This document shows positions 27,001 to 40,200 of a DNA stretch of 64,000 nt, piece after piece. Below the pieces are notes generated by a model. The model was not told where the DNA came from, searched no databases, and saw only the letters and a list, made by a program, of their open reading frames with translations. A program made the translations under genes and the position numbers. The DNA comes from Paragonimus westermani (taxonomy: Eukaryota; Platyhelminthes; Trematoda; Plagiorchiida; Troglotrematidae), in NCBI GenBank assembly GCA_008508345.1, contig QNGE01000102.1, positions 374,621-438,620 of the forward strand. Reading direction: 5' to 3'. Each line of letters begins with the position of its first letter. Position 1 is the stretch's first letter.

Positions 27001-28682
27001 TAACGTGCCGGAAATGTATGCCCGTTTGAAGAACGTGATTGTGTTTGCAAGGGACAGGTGTCAGTTCAGACTAGGTATGACTAAGCAAGCAAATGTTTAT
27101 AGTTTATTTTACTCTTCGTAATGTTTACTGTCTGACTCCAGCGGTTGTTTCAACTAGGGCTAACTTTCTAACAAGTATTCCGAAAACAAGCTCCTTTTTA
27201 GTAAGATCCACCTGTGAAACATTTATGGCCCACAAACAGATTCGTAGTAGAATTGAGGATTTGGATCAACAGGTCACCAGCCACGGACAGCCTCTCACGT
27301 TTGTTTGAAAAGGAGTTTGATGAATTCGGTAAGCAGACTTAACCGAGAGATAGTAAAGTGTATAGACTGTCCTGTTTGAGTCACGTTCCTCGTATGCGGC
27401 TCTGGAATATACCACGCTGTGTATTATTTAATGCAATAGGTGGAGCTATCAGTGGATCGCAAGACGACCAGGCGATGACGTGGACTGGGATTATGAGAGT
27501 TTTTGTCACTCCGCTGAACAAGGTCGAACGGCACCGTCTGCTAGTTTGAGGACAGCATGGTCAACCACTTAGACACAGTAGTGTGCCGTCATCTCGTAGT
27601 TTTTTGGCTGTCTGTAGTTTTCACGTGTTTTTTATTCCACAGCAAACCGTGTTGTCAGGGTTGGGGAAGGTTGACCATCGAAGATATCATACGGTCGCAA
27701 TCAGCTAACAATTTGGCGAAACCAGCTAACTACACTTTTCAGTTAGCGTTCTCATCTGAATTGTTTTCATATACGGTGAGAGCCAGTGTAAACCAATAAG
27801 TGAGCCAGGGTCTGCTTCACTGGTCCGTATTCAGATATGCCTTGTGTAGTGAAATAATCGCTGCTTTTGACCGTGAATATTCCCAACTTGTAAGCCTTTA
27901 TGAGTTTCCCATTAGCTGTAGTTCCGTGGCTGACATGTTTTATGCATGTTCAATAGCTGACATGACAGTACAGTGACCACCAGATTGTCACTTGTTGTAT
28001 GAGAGTGTTCTGGCATAGCTAACATTAACATGTTCGTCGTGCCTCAAAATGGTAACACTTCGTTCAGATGGGCCAACTCTATCCAATGTGCACACGCACA
28101 CATACAAGCACACAAGTACTCAAAGGGTATGCAGTTCTGAGCCGAGCCAGTCAGGCAGACCATGGCTACACGTTCATACGGTTTGCGAAATTCGAGTTAT
28201 CTGCTTCGACAGCCTGGATCTCGTGTGTCATGTACAAACAGTGAACGTGTGAGAATTAACCGAGCACATAAAACCGTGGGTATGTTCGATGATATTCAGA
28301 TGTACGCCTGTCTTGACGGACAATAAACTGGCAGGTAATTTTGTTTGCCTGTACGCACTTGTGACAGTGTTTTGGACAGACAAAGATATCGAGCCACCTG
28401 TGTTAAGAGACCGCTTTTATTCGGGGGGAAATGAATGATGTCACACAGACACAGTTGCCCCCATCCCGCATTCGGATGTCCTTAGAAGTTGAGTCCTCTG
28501 TTGCCTTTGACATAATTATTTGTTCATTTTGTTTGATCTGGTCAGAACCAAGTCATATCCGGAGATCCTATCCGGCACCCTTTAGGTTATGAGCCATGAA
28601 CCTTGTCCACATCAGTACCCGTTCCCGAGTATTCCCCGAGTCAAGATGATGTTTTGCATGTTTGTATGTCTTCTGTTTGCTT

Positions 28683-28731
<49 letters not shown>

Positions 28732-28776
28732 ATCATCATCATCATCATCATCATCATCATAATCATCATCATCATT
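28683..28776. repeat. (ATC)n microsatellite with two interruptions
   Basis: About 30 trinucleotide units with an extra A after 28730 and another near 28761, which shift the phase of the repeat. Confidence 0.95.
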
Positions 28777-28859
28777 TGTTACCTACAGATCATCGAAGTA
28801 AACTCCATCTGTACTGTGGCTAATTAAACTGACCAATTATCATCGAATAAAGTGTGTGT

Positions 28860-29345
28860 AGTCAAAAGATGAATTGAGGCATGGAAAGCACAGATCGTCT
28901 TTAAACGAAAAGTCTACTTGATAGTAACAAGTAAACGTGACGAATAAACGGATGTCACGTGTCTGTGACATTTATCTGCACTGTATATCCTTGCCACGGC
29001 CGGGATTTAAACTCCGGCTACGCTTTCGCGAGACAACCGTGTTGCCCGCTGTACCACTGATCCCACATTAAATATGACCAAGTTATTGTATGAAAATGCT
29101 CAAGCACATTAGCCTGTGAATATTGCTCAGAGCGCCTGATCGCCTCAGGATGAGACACAGTAACTGTCCCCTTAACTCCCACAGATGACCCCACGATTGG
29201 GGTTCTTGACCAAGTTGCAATCACAAGGTCAGTGAATTGTGTGATATTCTGAACACCGGTGAGCAGTAGAGAACTTTGGTTAATATAAGTTATACATCAC
29301 TGACAAATGCTTCCCGTTTTCACATTCCCACAAGCTCTACAACCA
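28860..29345 (-). mobile_element. tRNA-like/hammerhead SINE family, diverged copy D
   Basis: Read on the minus strand, 29,345 to about 29,250 matches the junction region seen at the start of copy B, and the tRNA-like head follows: GGATCAGTGGTACAGCGG and B-box-like GGAGTTTAAATCCC, then CGGCCGTGGCAAGGATAT as in the other copies. The B box deleted in copies A and B is present here. The hammerhead position no longer has a GAAA core, although a seven-base stem (ATGTCAC/GTGACAT) remains. Ends are approximate. Confidence 0.6.
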
Positions 29346-32300
29346 ACATTTTCCGAAAAGAAACACTGTGCTTGACCTATGTCCTTCATACTGTTTGACA
29401 ACGGAATCTTCCCTTGCCTTAACAACGGCGAAAGTCATGCATAATTCTTCTTTTTGAATAAAACCGGCTGAAAAGTCTGTGAGACTGCAGAAATTACAAT
29501 TTATTGTCAGTACAGCTAAGCATGTTTCGACTGAAATCTTTCATTACTTATTAGAAATCATCTGTCTTGAGAAATTACGGGTTGTTCTGCCCCACTTTTT
29601 CCTGTGGCTACACAACCTGACATTTGCGACAGGTGTATACCATACTGATTGCTCTTTCTATGGTGTTGATCTTCGAAGGCTTTACCCTCCTGCTTGATCC
29701 TCTCTCTATCGTTCTTGAGTTCGACCGTGTTCACTTTCATTTCCCACTTGATGCGATATTCATGCGCCGGCACAAGTCCCCGCAGCAGACATATGTAAAT
29801 CTTCGTTATGAAAAACTGATCAACTCACCACACAAGAAATCAGAGGGCTCAGTCGTCTTCCATTGTGTTCGCATGTTCCACACTTTACCACATATGTCTC
29901 TGAGTAAGCAAACCGAACACACGTGGAATACCAGCCTTACCTTGAAAATCTATATTTTTCACTCGAACCTATCAAGGACTAATCTGATGTATTGAGGTGG
30001 AATAGGTTTAAACAGTCTTCTGGTCACTTGAATGAGTCCTGAGTGAATTATAGATTTGTACTGGGTGCACGAATTTCCTACATAGTCAACTTCTTGTTAA
30101 CAGCCAGTTTGGGACTAACACATACCAATGTTGAGAATTGGGGTGCTGTTGATGCTGCTTTGTCCGTGTGGCTGTTAAGTATGTCACCGTTAAAGGAGTC
30201 ACTCGACTGCGTAAGCACGACGTACAATAATCTCTCCAGGACAACAGTATATGAAAAACAAATGTATGCAGTTTGTTTTATTTCCTGCATACATCTTCGT
30301 AGCATATTTCGATATAGAACCAACGATTGCAAACGATTAGATTTGCAAACCTGTTTTTAAACAAGCTAGTCAAATGTAACCTTTTCAGCACACTTTGGTA
30401 GCGTCCAGTTCAAAAGCATGCCAGCTACCGTTGTCTTCCCGCTTAAATACTTGTGGGAGAGAAGGGAATAGAGTCAAGATACACAGGTGACTGACGATGC
30501 TTCCATATTTTGCACCACAAAGGGTTTGATGTGAGCAGCTTAGAGAGTCAAGTGTATGTTGTATACAGCTAGCTTGACTAAACCTGAACAGGGGCAAATG
30601 TAGTAGCTGTGACTCTCCAGATGACTAGTCAGCATTGCTGAAACTGTGCTACCAGGAGCTGACAGTAGATGGATTGTGCGGAACAGTCGTTTTCAACTTG
30701 TGCGAGCTTTTTCAAAAACGCCTTGCCACCATTCACACTACTGTTTGGCAGTACTTAACCTAGTTAGAAAAGATAGCAGCAACATCACTCGATCTGAATG
30801 CTTCTATGACTGCTCTTTTGAATTTCGATTCACGGGCGAACCGATAAACTCTGGTGCTCAAAAGCAGTCTAGCGAAACAATTGTTATTCAAATCGAATGA
30901 TGTCAAGTCCTGTCAGACAATAGTGGGAATGATGCCACAGTACCAAATGGACACGTTATTATCGATTCACGGATTGACAATTTAGTGTTACGGCCAAAAG
31001 TTAATCCAACGGACTGGTGACTGGATGGAACTCTTAGTGCCTATGGATCTTATCCAAAGGACGCAGTAATGATGGACAACAAGGCTGCGTGCCTCAAATG
31101 CCCACATAAAACTGAGTGTATTATACATGAACGTCCATTCTCTACCTGTACGAAGACGGTCTTTTGAAGAATTTTCCAACTATTATCAACCCTTTGAGTA
31201 TGAAGGCTACTGGCTCCTGGGCTTTTTCAGATCTTCGTCACATTAACATTCCGAGCACACAGTCATCATCTCTACAGCATTCTAAACACAGTGTCATCGC
31301 GTCTATCGCGTTCCATGGATTAAGTGAACACTGAAATAAAGAGAGTGCAACGTTGACACCTTATTTGCACAGTTTAACACACAACTAGATCTAAGTCTCA
31401 AAATCAAAGCAGTGTTTTTCTTATAAAGATCGAGCTCAAATTCGTTTAGAAGCAAATTTGGCCATGTTAAGGAAATTTCAGATGCCTTTCAACCGATTTC
31501 TTCTCGTTCAACTTCTCAGTATCGCTCTCTTTTGCTGTTCCATAGACAATTTTGGAAAATTCCGGTCTCGAACGACGACTTTGCCTACACTATTGTCCCA
31601 AGTCGTTGTTCTTCTCAATAAATAAAGGTATTCCGTCATGCATTTACTAGATTTAGTTCGGACAACAGTAGTTAGAAAATGACAAGGACACTGGGCTAAT
31701 TTTCTCACTTTGTGCCCTTGGCGAAAGTCAGTGAATTGTAGACCGTCCAGTGTGTTACAAACCTTCAGTACCTATCTGAGTATGCTTCGGGTAAGCATTA
31801 CTAAAACTACAAGATTTACACTGCTTTATCTTTTCTTCAAAGTTCTTTTCAGTTCAGCGGATGCACCGAAGATGGAGATTTTACTGTACTCATTGAATCA
31901 GTCATCTCCAACGTTACTCGGTTAGGCTGACAGTCAGAATGTAACCTGATCATATCAACTATTCAATTTCACAAAAAGGTGATCATACTCTTAATGTGCG
32001 GAATGTGTGTATTGCTTTTTTGTCTTGAAAGAAAATGCCAACCGACTGGAATTTTATTTTATTGGTTAAAGTGTTTCCACGACATAACATGGGCTAGTAC
32101 ATTTTGAATTCGACCCACTATTGTGGGTTCAGTCAAACAACCACTACTTTGAGACGAATAGAACTGCAGGCTGATTAGAATGGTAGCGCTTTTGGTCTGT
32201 TTCGACGTAGCTGTCTCCTGGGCTTCTGCAATACTGTTTCTTCGCGGTCATCCGGAGGTTTCCATTTGCAATCCATACACACGATTGTATTGTTGGGAAC

Positions 32301-32599
32301 CTCGAGTCAGAATAACCGTTTTTGGTGGATTCGATACAAAACATGTTCTGCCAATTGCGTACTGATTTGCCGAATCTCAATCGTGACCGTCTCAGGGAAG
32401 CATCTCAAGAGCTTTAGTCGCTACTGGATCAGATTTGGCACGGTTCACAGTAACACCCGTTCGTGTTGTCGACGCAGGTGAACCAAAGCTAACAGACAGG
32501 TTTAAGTTGAATTTCCGGAATTCGCAAGCCTTGGTTGACCGCTTTAATTTGGCAAGTGAAAGTGAGGAAAAATGATCGAACAAAAAACTGGTAAAAATC

Positions 32600-32810
32600 G
32601 ATAACCGTCTACTGTGAGGTCATTGGTGTGAATGTCAGCTGGTTGGCCTCACTCGCATTAGCACCGAAACGCTAATTCTATTTCACCTTAACAGCAAAAC
32701 ATGAGATTAGGACTTCTTGTCGAAAGGAGTGCTGTCCGTAGCACTTGTCTGAATGCGAAAACAACGCTAAACTATGAGTGGTGTTTGGTTTGTTACAGTG
32801 GAGTCTTTAA
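32600..32810 (+). repeat. Decayed tRNA-like/hammerhead SINE fragment
   Basis: GTCTGAATGCGAAAACAACG followed by ATGAGTGGTG resembles the family segment GTCTATCTGAATGCGAACGC...GTGAGTGATGG. Other parts are too diverged to align by eye. Confidence 0.35.
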
Positions 32811-33235
32811 TTAATAACTAAACTGAATTGAGGTAGACCTGAGGGGTTGGTTAACAATGCTGATCAGGTTAACGTCAGTGTTCAAGACTGGCATGGCTAA
32901 GCAATTGTAAACTGGCCTGGGGCCCCAGAGTAGTCAGTAGAGCTCGATCCAACATGCATTACCACAGTGAGTTCAAAATGTACGGGCTCCCACTGTTTTG
33001 CTAACCGCATCCTTAAAGTCATGTCTAGTAGGAATTGGAATACGTAGTCAATAATGTCTCCTACTGACGGTATCAAACGTAAACGCATCTCTCCAGAACT
33101 TGTTTATCGTGTAAAGGAAACGCTAAATTTTTATCGTCATTTCTTATGTTCGTAAACTGCCAGCTCTGAGAAACAGTGAATTATGAGATAGTTTGAGTTG
33201 AGAAGTCAAACTCAGGCAAAAAGACGAGTGTATTG

Positions 33236-33270
33236 TGTGTGTGAGAGAGAGAGAAAGAAAGAAAGAAAAG
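33236..33270. repeat. GT/GA/GAAA purine-rich simple repeat
   Basis: GTGTGTGTGAGAGAGAGAG followed by (AAAG)n, just downstream of the hAT/ZBED-like gene. Confidence 0.85.
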
Positions 33271-33756
33271 TTGTGTTCAATTCTAAGTGCATTAAAAATT
33301 TGGAACCGTCAAAAGAGAGAGTTAACAAAGATGGATGAACGGTTAGGCATATGGAATGAGTGATTGCGCAATACTGCCTGTACACGATCAAAAAAGCAGG
33401 TGATAAAGAATGGAAAACGTGAAAAAATGACAAGCCAGCGTGCAAGTAAGAACGCAAGTGAAGTTCGCAGAATAGGCAAAAGCAAGCTGATCTTTTTTTA
33501 GGAAGCCTCTTACTGAGGTTGCTGTTGTTGTTCACAAAGGTGTAGGTATGTATCTATGTAGAAATGCTGCCTTGGACACTGTCTGTATTCAGCATTAACA
33601 CTGTTTCATCAGCGACAAGTAATCCAACTTTGCACATACCGGCCGTAAGGGTTGACATTGTAAACTTATTTACAAATGGATATGATACATATATCACAGT
33701 ACCGTAAGATGGTTGTTGACCGCCAGTCCAACATAATCTGCACCACTATGGTTTTA

Positions 33757-34287
33757 CTACTCAGAATTGTTTTCCATCTTCCAGTTGTGCCACAAAAAGT
33801 TATACATTGCTTGATCTTCCCCATGTAATCTACCCCGATCTCGACCTAGAGGATCCACTATGTTTGGCAAGCCAAGCCCATCGTGGACAGTGGACGAAGT
33901 GTGCACGGGATGTTCGCCGTATGATTTCAAAACAGTCGTTGATTGAAGCCTACCAGTAACAAAACAAGTCAGTGGAATTGCCAAATAATGTGTTGCCAAC
34001 AGAGCCACACGTGGATAGCTACTTGACTTTTCTGCCCACCAGATTAATGGGTCTTCTTCCAATCCGATTGGTTCTTCACGAAGGTAACGGTCCACTTCAG
34101 ACAACGAGGTTCGTGGAAAGCACTGCAAGCCGAACACATTTTGCAATCCGACCGTGTCTGCTGATGATTTGGATTTGTTCAACAACGAGGTACTCGGTTC
34201 CGAGAGAGAGGGATATGTGCAAGTAGTGGTGAGTTTGATGGAGCTACCTCGAGACGCACCATCCGACGGCAATCGCAGTGTTTCGAC
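33757..34287 (-). CDS. hAT/ZBED-like gene, exon 8 with stop codon (residues 1439-1614): hAT dimerisation domain
   Basis: Starts after acceptor AACTTTTCAG and ends at a TAG stop. Residues from about 1501 read EVDRYLREEP, DPLIWWAEKSSSYPRVALLA and HYLAIPLTC, the hAT C-terminal dimerisation signature (E-x-x-x-Y-L...P-L-x-W-W...Y-P-x-x-x-x-L-A-x-x-Y-L-x-I-P). The following S-E-R-x-F-S box of active hATs is replaced by VTGRLQ. The C-terminus MYNFLWHNWKM keeps the L-x-F-L-x-x-N pattern. No clear AATAAA is visible within 500 bases downstream. Confidence 0.85.
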   Translation of the reverse strand, partial: VETLRLPSDGASRGSSIKLTTTCTYPSLSEPSTSLLNKSKSSADTVGLQNVFGLQCFPRTSLSEVDRYLREEPIGLEEDPLIWWAEKSSSYPRVALLATHYLAIPLTCFVTGRLQSTTVLKSYGEHPVHTSSTVHDGLGLPNIVDPLGRDRGRLHGEDQAMYNFLWHNWKMENNSE

Positions 34288-37200
34288 CTGAAAAGTTTAT
34301 CAACAGAAAAAAAGACATTAACATGTGAATGACAATTTCCGTGCAATCGTCAACGCATAGTGGGAACAACAAAAAACCGAAGTCCAGTTGTCCCTGTTAA
34401 ACAAAGTTTCTTTGGAAAAGAAATTTTTCTGCCAGTGGGAAGTCGTTTCTAACATGAGTATGCCTACAACTTCCATAGCGAAGAAACAGAGTGAATTTTA
34501 GCGTAAACCGTGGAATTTATGCCTATTTTTCGTGACAATGAAAAGAAGTCTCAGCAATATCTACTTGAGAAATGAATTCAGTCTCGTTCAGTTGAAGCTT
34601 CTTCCGGAGAGAGGTTGATTGGACAGACTACTTGAATGTAGAGGTTGTGATTAACTATGTGTGATGTTCAACTCGGAATTAACTGAATCCCCGACCATAC
34701 ACAGCTGTAAGCTTCTGATTATGTCAGCAAATGCCGGTGGGAAGAAGCAATATTGAACAAAAAATTGCACTAACCTTGGACCTCAACATTTTAACCGTTG
34801 CTGGCTTGTGTTCTTCCACATGCTTTTTGAAACGAGGGTCTAGCAGACTGGCTAACTGCAGCGTGTCACGCATGACACCAGATTCCGGATATGACATGGC
34901 CAAATGCTTTAGAATTATTGCCTTGAATTCCTCGACGACATCAGCCTGTTCAGGAACTTCCCTGGGCACATTGCTTTCTGCCTGAATGTTCGACTCGACA
35001 GCAGTGTCCATTGCATTAGTGAGTGGTGCAAGATGGGTTTGACTTAAATTTTGTAAAATCGGTTCGATCATAGACGCCGTAAGAATGAGATCATTGCGAT
35101 GAATAAGTTCAACGGTTTGGTTGGTAGTCTGCAAAACAATTGAACGGAACGTCACTATTAGAACCTGAAATAAAATTGTGGTTAGAAATCCCAGAGATAG
35201 AAGTTTGTAGTGATAATTAAAAATGAACAAGATTTCACTAATTTTTTGTCTTGTCCCAGAACGTGCTTATTACCTTGCTTTACACAGTTTTTCTAATGAC
35301 GGTGCGCGATCATTTACACAGGAAGTGTAAAACTAACTGAATAGCTTTTATGATAGCTTTTAATATTTGAACCTGGGCTGCTAAACTAATACAGATTCTG
35401 ACGAATCATATAAATAGTGCAAGGTCATTTGTGTGTTGTACCACTATGTTATACTTTGGTCACGCTCAAACAAGATTTGTGGAGAAAATCAATACCACTT
35501 TTTCGTGGATAGACAGGACGAACTCAAACACTTGTTCGTGAAGGGGCTTAGTTAAATCATTGCGACGAAGATCTCGAGACCAAAACACCCTAAAATTATG
35601 GGTGATAATTCATATCTCACATCACAAGCTGGTGGTCGATTGTATTAAAAATAATTACCAGTTTGGGTAAATCAATCACAAGTCNGATTGTATTAAAAAT
35701 AATTACCAGTTTGGGTAAATCAATCACAAGTCTTACTAGAATGAAAAGGCTACTTTTAGGCAAGTACCAAAGTGTATTCGGCCGTACTTGATTAAACAAC
35801 AATGGACGTTAGATTTGAGATTAGCCAGAGAATTTTAATCTCTCCACATGGTTATGGTAGACCATTTGAGGGGAAAGTATGGTTACGACAAAACAGTGAA
35901 CACCAAGGTTCCGTACACCCATGAAGTACCTGGTTTATCATTGTCCTCCCAATGGATTCACTTAGTTTCAGACACATCGACTTGTTTATACCCTGCCTGT
36001 AGAACAGTACTGTGAGTTCGATACCAGAATTTAAACAACTACCTCTTTTTTAAGTACAAATAATAATTAATTTTACCGTAATATGATACTCCCCAACAGA
36101 CGTTTTAGCATGGAACCCACTTCATTCTCAGCTGGACGAACTGTTTCTATTCCCCCTCTTATGTCGCTCACTTGATTCTCGAAGGAAAATGAACATGGCT
36201 AATTTCATGAGTTCACTAGCTGACAACTGGAGTGGATCATCAAAATTCTAGTGCTGACCTACTGTCAGGACAAACTAGCCATTCACATCACATCACATGT
36301 GACTATGTGATAGAATATGACAAGTAACATATTACTTTACTAATTAGTAGTGTGACAGATTTGTAATTTGGATTTGTAACTGTTTTATAGTAGTGGTACC
36401 ACTTACTTCCAGAACAGTTTGTAGCCTCTTGAAAAGTTGAATATCCTTCTCCGACAACGACGAGTCTGGAGTTCGTACACTTATGATTTTTAGCAGACTG
36501 AACGCCTCCGACCAGGATTCACAAGCACAGGCAGCAGTAGCTGCTTCATAGTTGGCTTCCTCAGAGTGCAAATAGGAATTTTTCACATTTCCGATATCTG
36601 TGGCAGATTTGGGTGGCACCAGTTGAGCTTTATGCAGTGAACTCTGTTTTAAGGACAAATTTTTTACTTCAGTCGTATAATCCGCTTCCAGTTCGACAGA
36701 CTTCATTGCCTGATTTCCCCGATCCAAAAGTGTTTGAACACAAGGAAGTTGTAAACCAGCCTGATAGGAGAAGAATGGTGGTATCGTAAGAATCAAGTAG
36801 ATAGTAGAGTCGTACAAATCTCATTTACCTATTAGGATGAATATAACGAATCGAGAGTAATTTATAATGTTCTGTTTAAATTGTAGCAGCCGAACACAAT
36901 CAGCCGACAAAAGTATATAAGTGCATAACTACTAACACATTACCAGGCTTACTTCGATGACGGAATAAATGAGAAGTTATTGTTACAGTTACTAGACTAG
37001 CTTCTGTATATCTACATGCTGACTGCCTGACAAAGGGGCGTATAGAACACCCGGTTTGGATAGCATTCTGACCTAAACGATCAGTCAACACTGGCAAATA
37101 AGTTTAAGGATAAAATGTCTGTTGGTGAATTGCCAGCCAATCAGAAATCTGTTAAAGTATACCAGGAGGCAGGAAAATAAATGTATGTCTTGAGTGGACC

Positions 37201-40200
37201 CGGGTAAGGGAAACAGTTCATAAACTAACAGTGATCTCACTTCAAACGACAGACCAAATGATAGGGCAAACTCTTCTTCGATCACCTATGGATAGGAACA
37301 CCGTGTTGATTTTTAGCACTTTAAACCTAAGTTTACTCGATTTACTGAATTCTGTACCAGTATGAATAACGCGGCAGTCGGTATACAATTGTGCGGTTAA
37401 GCAACTTGCCAACTCACAATCACGGCTCTGGTCAGTGCAGATACCAGGCAAGGAATGATGAGGTATTCGGTTGTCGTATCTTCCCGATCCTCACCCTGGT
37501 TCAAGAGCATGCGGGATACTGTCTGAACCTCGTTTGTCACCACTGGACACGGCCAACTGGAGCTGAGTTCGTTTGTTGATGGTGTGCTTGAAATAACGGA
37601 CGATGACAGTTTCGTGAACCGTGAGTGATAGCGTTGCAGAGTTTGCTTCAAGGAGTCCATTGTGGTAAGCTTAAGAGGAAAAGTGGACGACAGGTTGACG
37701 TTACTGTAGTACAACACGCAAATGACCGACCCGTATACTTTGGTTTACACAATGAAGATTAAAAATTAGAATAGCCTTCTTCATGTATACAAAACTTCAG
37801 AGTGTGCACCAGCGCAGAAAGAGTGTTGCGATACGGTTCTGTACTTTGCCTATTCTCAGCAGTCACAAGTGCAAAGCATGCAGGTTATATACGACAGACG
37901 GGGCATACTCATACACGTATATTCACGTCCGATATTATGTCGCCAACACCACGACAACCCGACAGATTGTTTCAATCACTGTAACTGCGAATGAACTGAT
38001 AGACAAAGCGAGAGAGAACAATTAGACGAACTGCGCTCACAACTGTGTAAAACTGGTTCTTTTGGTGATTTGTATCTAACGCAACTGAACAGCTGCATAG
38101 GCACAAGGTAGAGCAGAGTTGAATTTGTGATTGACGTAATTTGTTAAATGATCTACTCTGAATTGCAGGAATAAAATTATCTTTCTTTTGAGTCTTCTGA
38201 CCCGGCCCATTGTATTTATTCATCATGTTGTGGATTTTTGTGAATTTTTCGAGATGTCCTTATCATTTATTATTCTGTCTGCCGCTTTTCACGGGTGCAG
38301 GGAAGCCTGACTCCATGAAGCAGGGTATTAGGCAAATCTGCCTTGTATCCTGTCGAGGCAAAACTAATCGTGAGTGCAGTTTGTTTAATTGTTCTCTCTC
38401 ACGTTGTCTATCAGTTCACTCGCAGCTACAGTGACGTTCAACTAATCAGAATAAACTGTAAACTATCTCAGCGAGTAACAGAACACGTCCCGAAATGGTC
38501 AAAGCAACTGATGACACAACACTCACCAACCGGTGGATCCGTTGCTCACAATCCCGCATCATCGATTACTAGACACGTCAGGACAACAGTTTGATTCACT
38601 TAGCTCATTCAAACTAGCGTTATGCGGTCAGTACTCTAGCTACTGGTTTTAAGCGAAGCTATGTTGATCAGAATTCGCCAACCGGCTTTGTGTATACAAA
38701 AGCGATTGAAACAATCTGTCGGGTTGTCGTTGTGTTGGCGACATAATATTGGACGTGAATATAGGTGTATGGGCATGCCCCGTCTGTCGTATATAACCTG
38801 CACGTTTTGCACTTGTGACCGGTGTGCATAGGAAAAATGTAGGACCGTATTGCAACATTCATTCTTTCTGCTCTTATATAGGTATCGGGAACCGAGATTT
38901 CTGTCAGTTATTTCAATAAATACGCTCAACATTTTGCTTGAAGCTCAAAAACCACCCAAAGCGGTAATCGAGCCATTTCGTTTCGACCTAACAGACGAAG
39001 GTTTACATTAACAATAATGACAAGTGAAACTAGCTGAAAACGGAACGTAGCCCACGTTTCTGAACGTTAACAGTTCTCTTAAGTGTGGCCATTTTATAAT
39101 TTAACTGTCAACTCGACATTTTAAGGTGAGTGCAACCGGTAAACAGTTAGTATGCCACGGTTGTGTATACATGGGGTGGTAAGCTAAACCTGCAGAATCG
39201 GATACTCAACGTTAAGACTTAACTGGACCAAAAATGGTCTTTTTTGCCATTGTTAGTTTAGCTTGGGTGTTGTCTGGGAAAAATAACTGTCCTGGATAGT
39301 TTAAGGTAGATAGCTGGGCAATATCACAAGGTTTACCCTCACGGACGCACCTCAGTGGGTTTGCGCATTGGCTACTAGACATACACGGTTGCTTTCCTGT
39401 TCCAGAATTTCCTACCGTAATTCGTATGCTGTTTGTTTTCAGGAAGCTGTAGATTGTTTCTATTAGCGACCTATGCCACAACTACAAAAGTACTGCGTGA
39501 TCGAATTTGGCAGGTGATATCAATATCTAAACACGATCACCTATTCTGACATATTAGGATTTTATCATGGTTCGTTTGAATAAACTTCCATTGACGGTGT
39601 CAAACTGGTATCCATACACTGGACTTGGACATCCGCGATTCGTTTCCGTTCTGGTCATTTTCACTTTGAAGAAGTATGGAGCCGATAGAGTTAAATCGGT
39701 TAAACCACGCGTGTGTGTAAAAGAAACGGACAAACTTGTACGGCATTATATCTATTCGCAGTATATGCATTCCGAAATGGTAACTCAGTCGATTCAGCTA
39801 TGATGCTCTAACCGTTGCGGCACTATAGATCCGCTTATTCGAATCTGTACGTTAGAAACTGGACACTCACCTCGATACAGTCGTATAAATAACTTTGCAA
39901 TTGAGGTGTTCGAATGGAGGAGCAGTGAACGGCAAGGTTGGCGAGGAATGTGTAGGGACCATCAGTAGGAGAGGCTAAGATGCCAATATTATTCGTTGGG
40001 ATCACTTTTCTTGTGGGCCATAGTTCCATTGAAAAAGTTAAGGATGCCGAGCCTGTACGGTCTGTGATGGGCTCCTCGTTGTTTGTTGATTGCGCTTCGA
40101 AGATACTGTGCAATTTGCTATTCAGCTTTGCACGCACATCCTTCATGATTGTCATTGACAGAGTTTCCCGTAACTGTTGGGATGTCGGCATTTCTTGCTC

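Larger units (their letters stand above)
19071..28859. other. Long stretch without recognised gene
   Basis: Contains only the two decayed hammerhead repeat copies (19547, 23961), a single N at 23960 and the (ATC)n run. Open frames are all about 125 codons or shorter and lack known motifs. Confidence 0.5.
29346..33756. other. 3' flank of the hAT/ZBED-like gene, no recognised gene
   Basis: Contains a decayed SINE piece (32600-32810) and the purine-rich simple repeat. The 3' UTR of the gene must lie at its right end but no canonical polyadenylation signal was seen. Confidence 0.45.
37670..39870 (-). other. Intron 4 of the hAT/ZBED-like gene
   Basis: Bounded by GTGAGTG and CTTAAG. It is dominated by a two-part inverted repeat (37811-38040 against 38370-38872). 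A 90-codon open frame at 39212-39481 was considered as an exon and rejected because it shows no hAT block and is not needed to complete the fold. Confidence 0.55.

Noticed and set aside
28603..28827. An open frame encoding poly-Ser then poly-Ile
   Set aside because: Translation of the (ATC)n microsatellite.
28925..28995. A hammerhead in SINE copy D
   Set aside because: A stem is kept, but neither CTGANGA nor GAAA is present in the right place.
39212..39481. A candidate extra exon of the hAT gene in intron 4
   Set aside because: An acceptor-like CAAACAG exists, but the peptide matches no hAT block and the fold is complete with exon 5 at 37418-37669.
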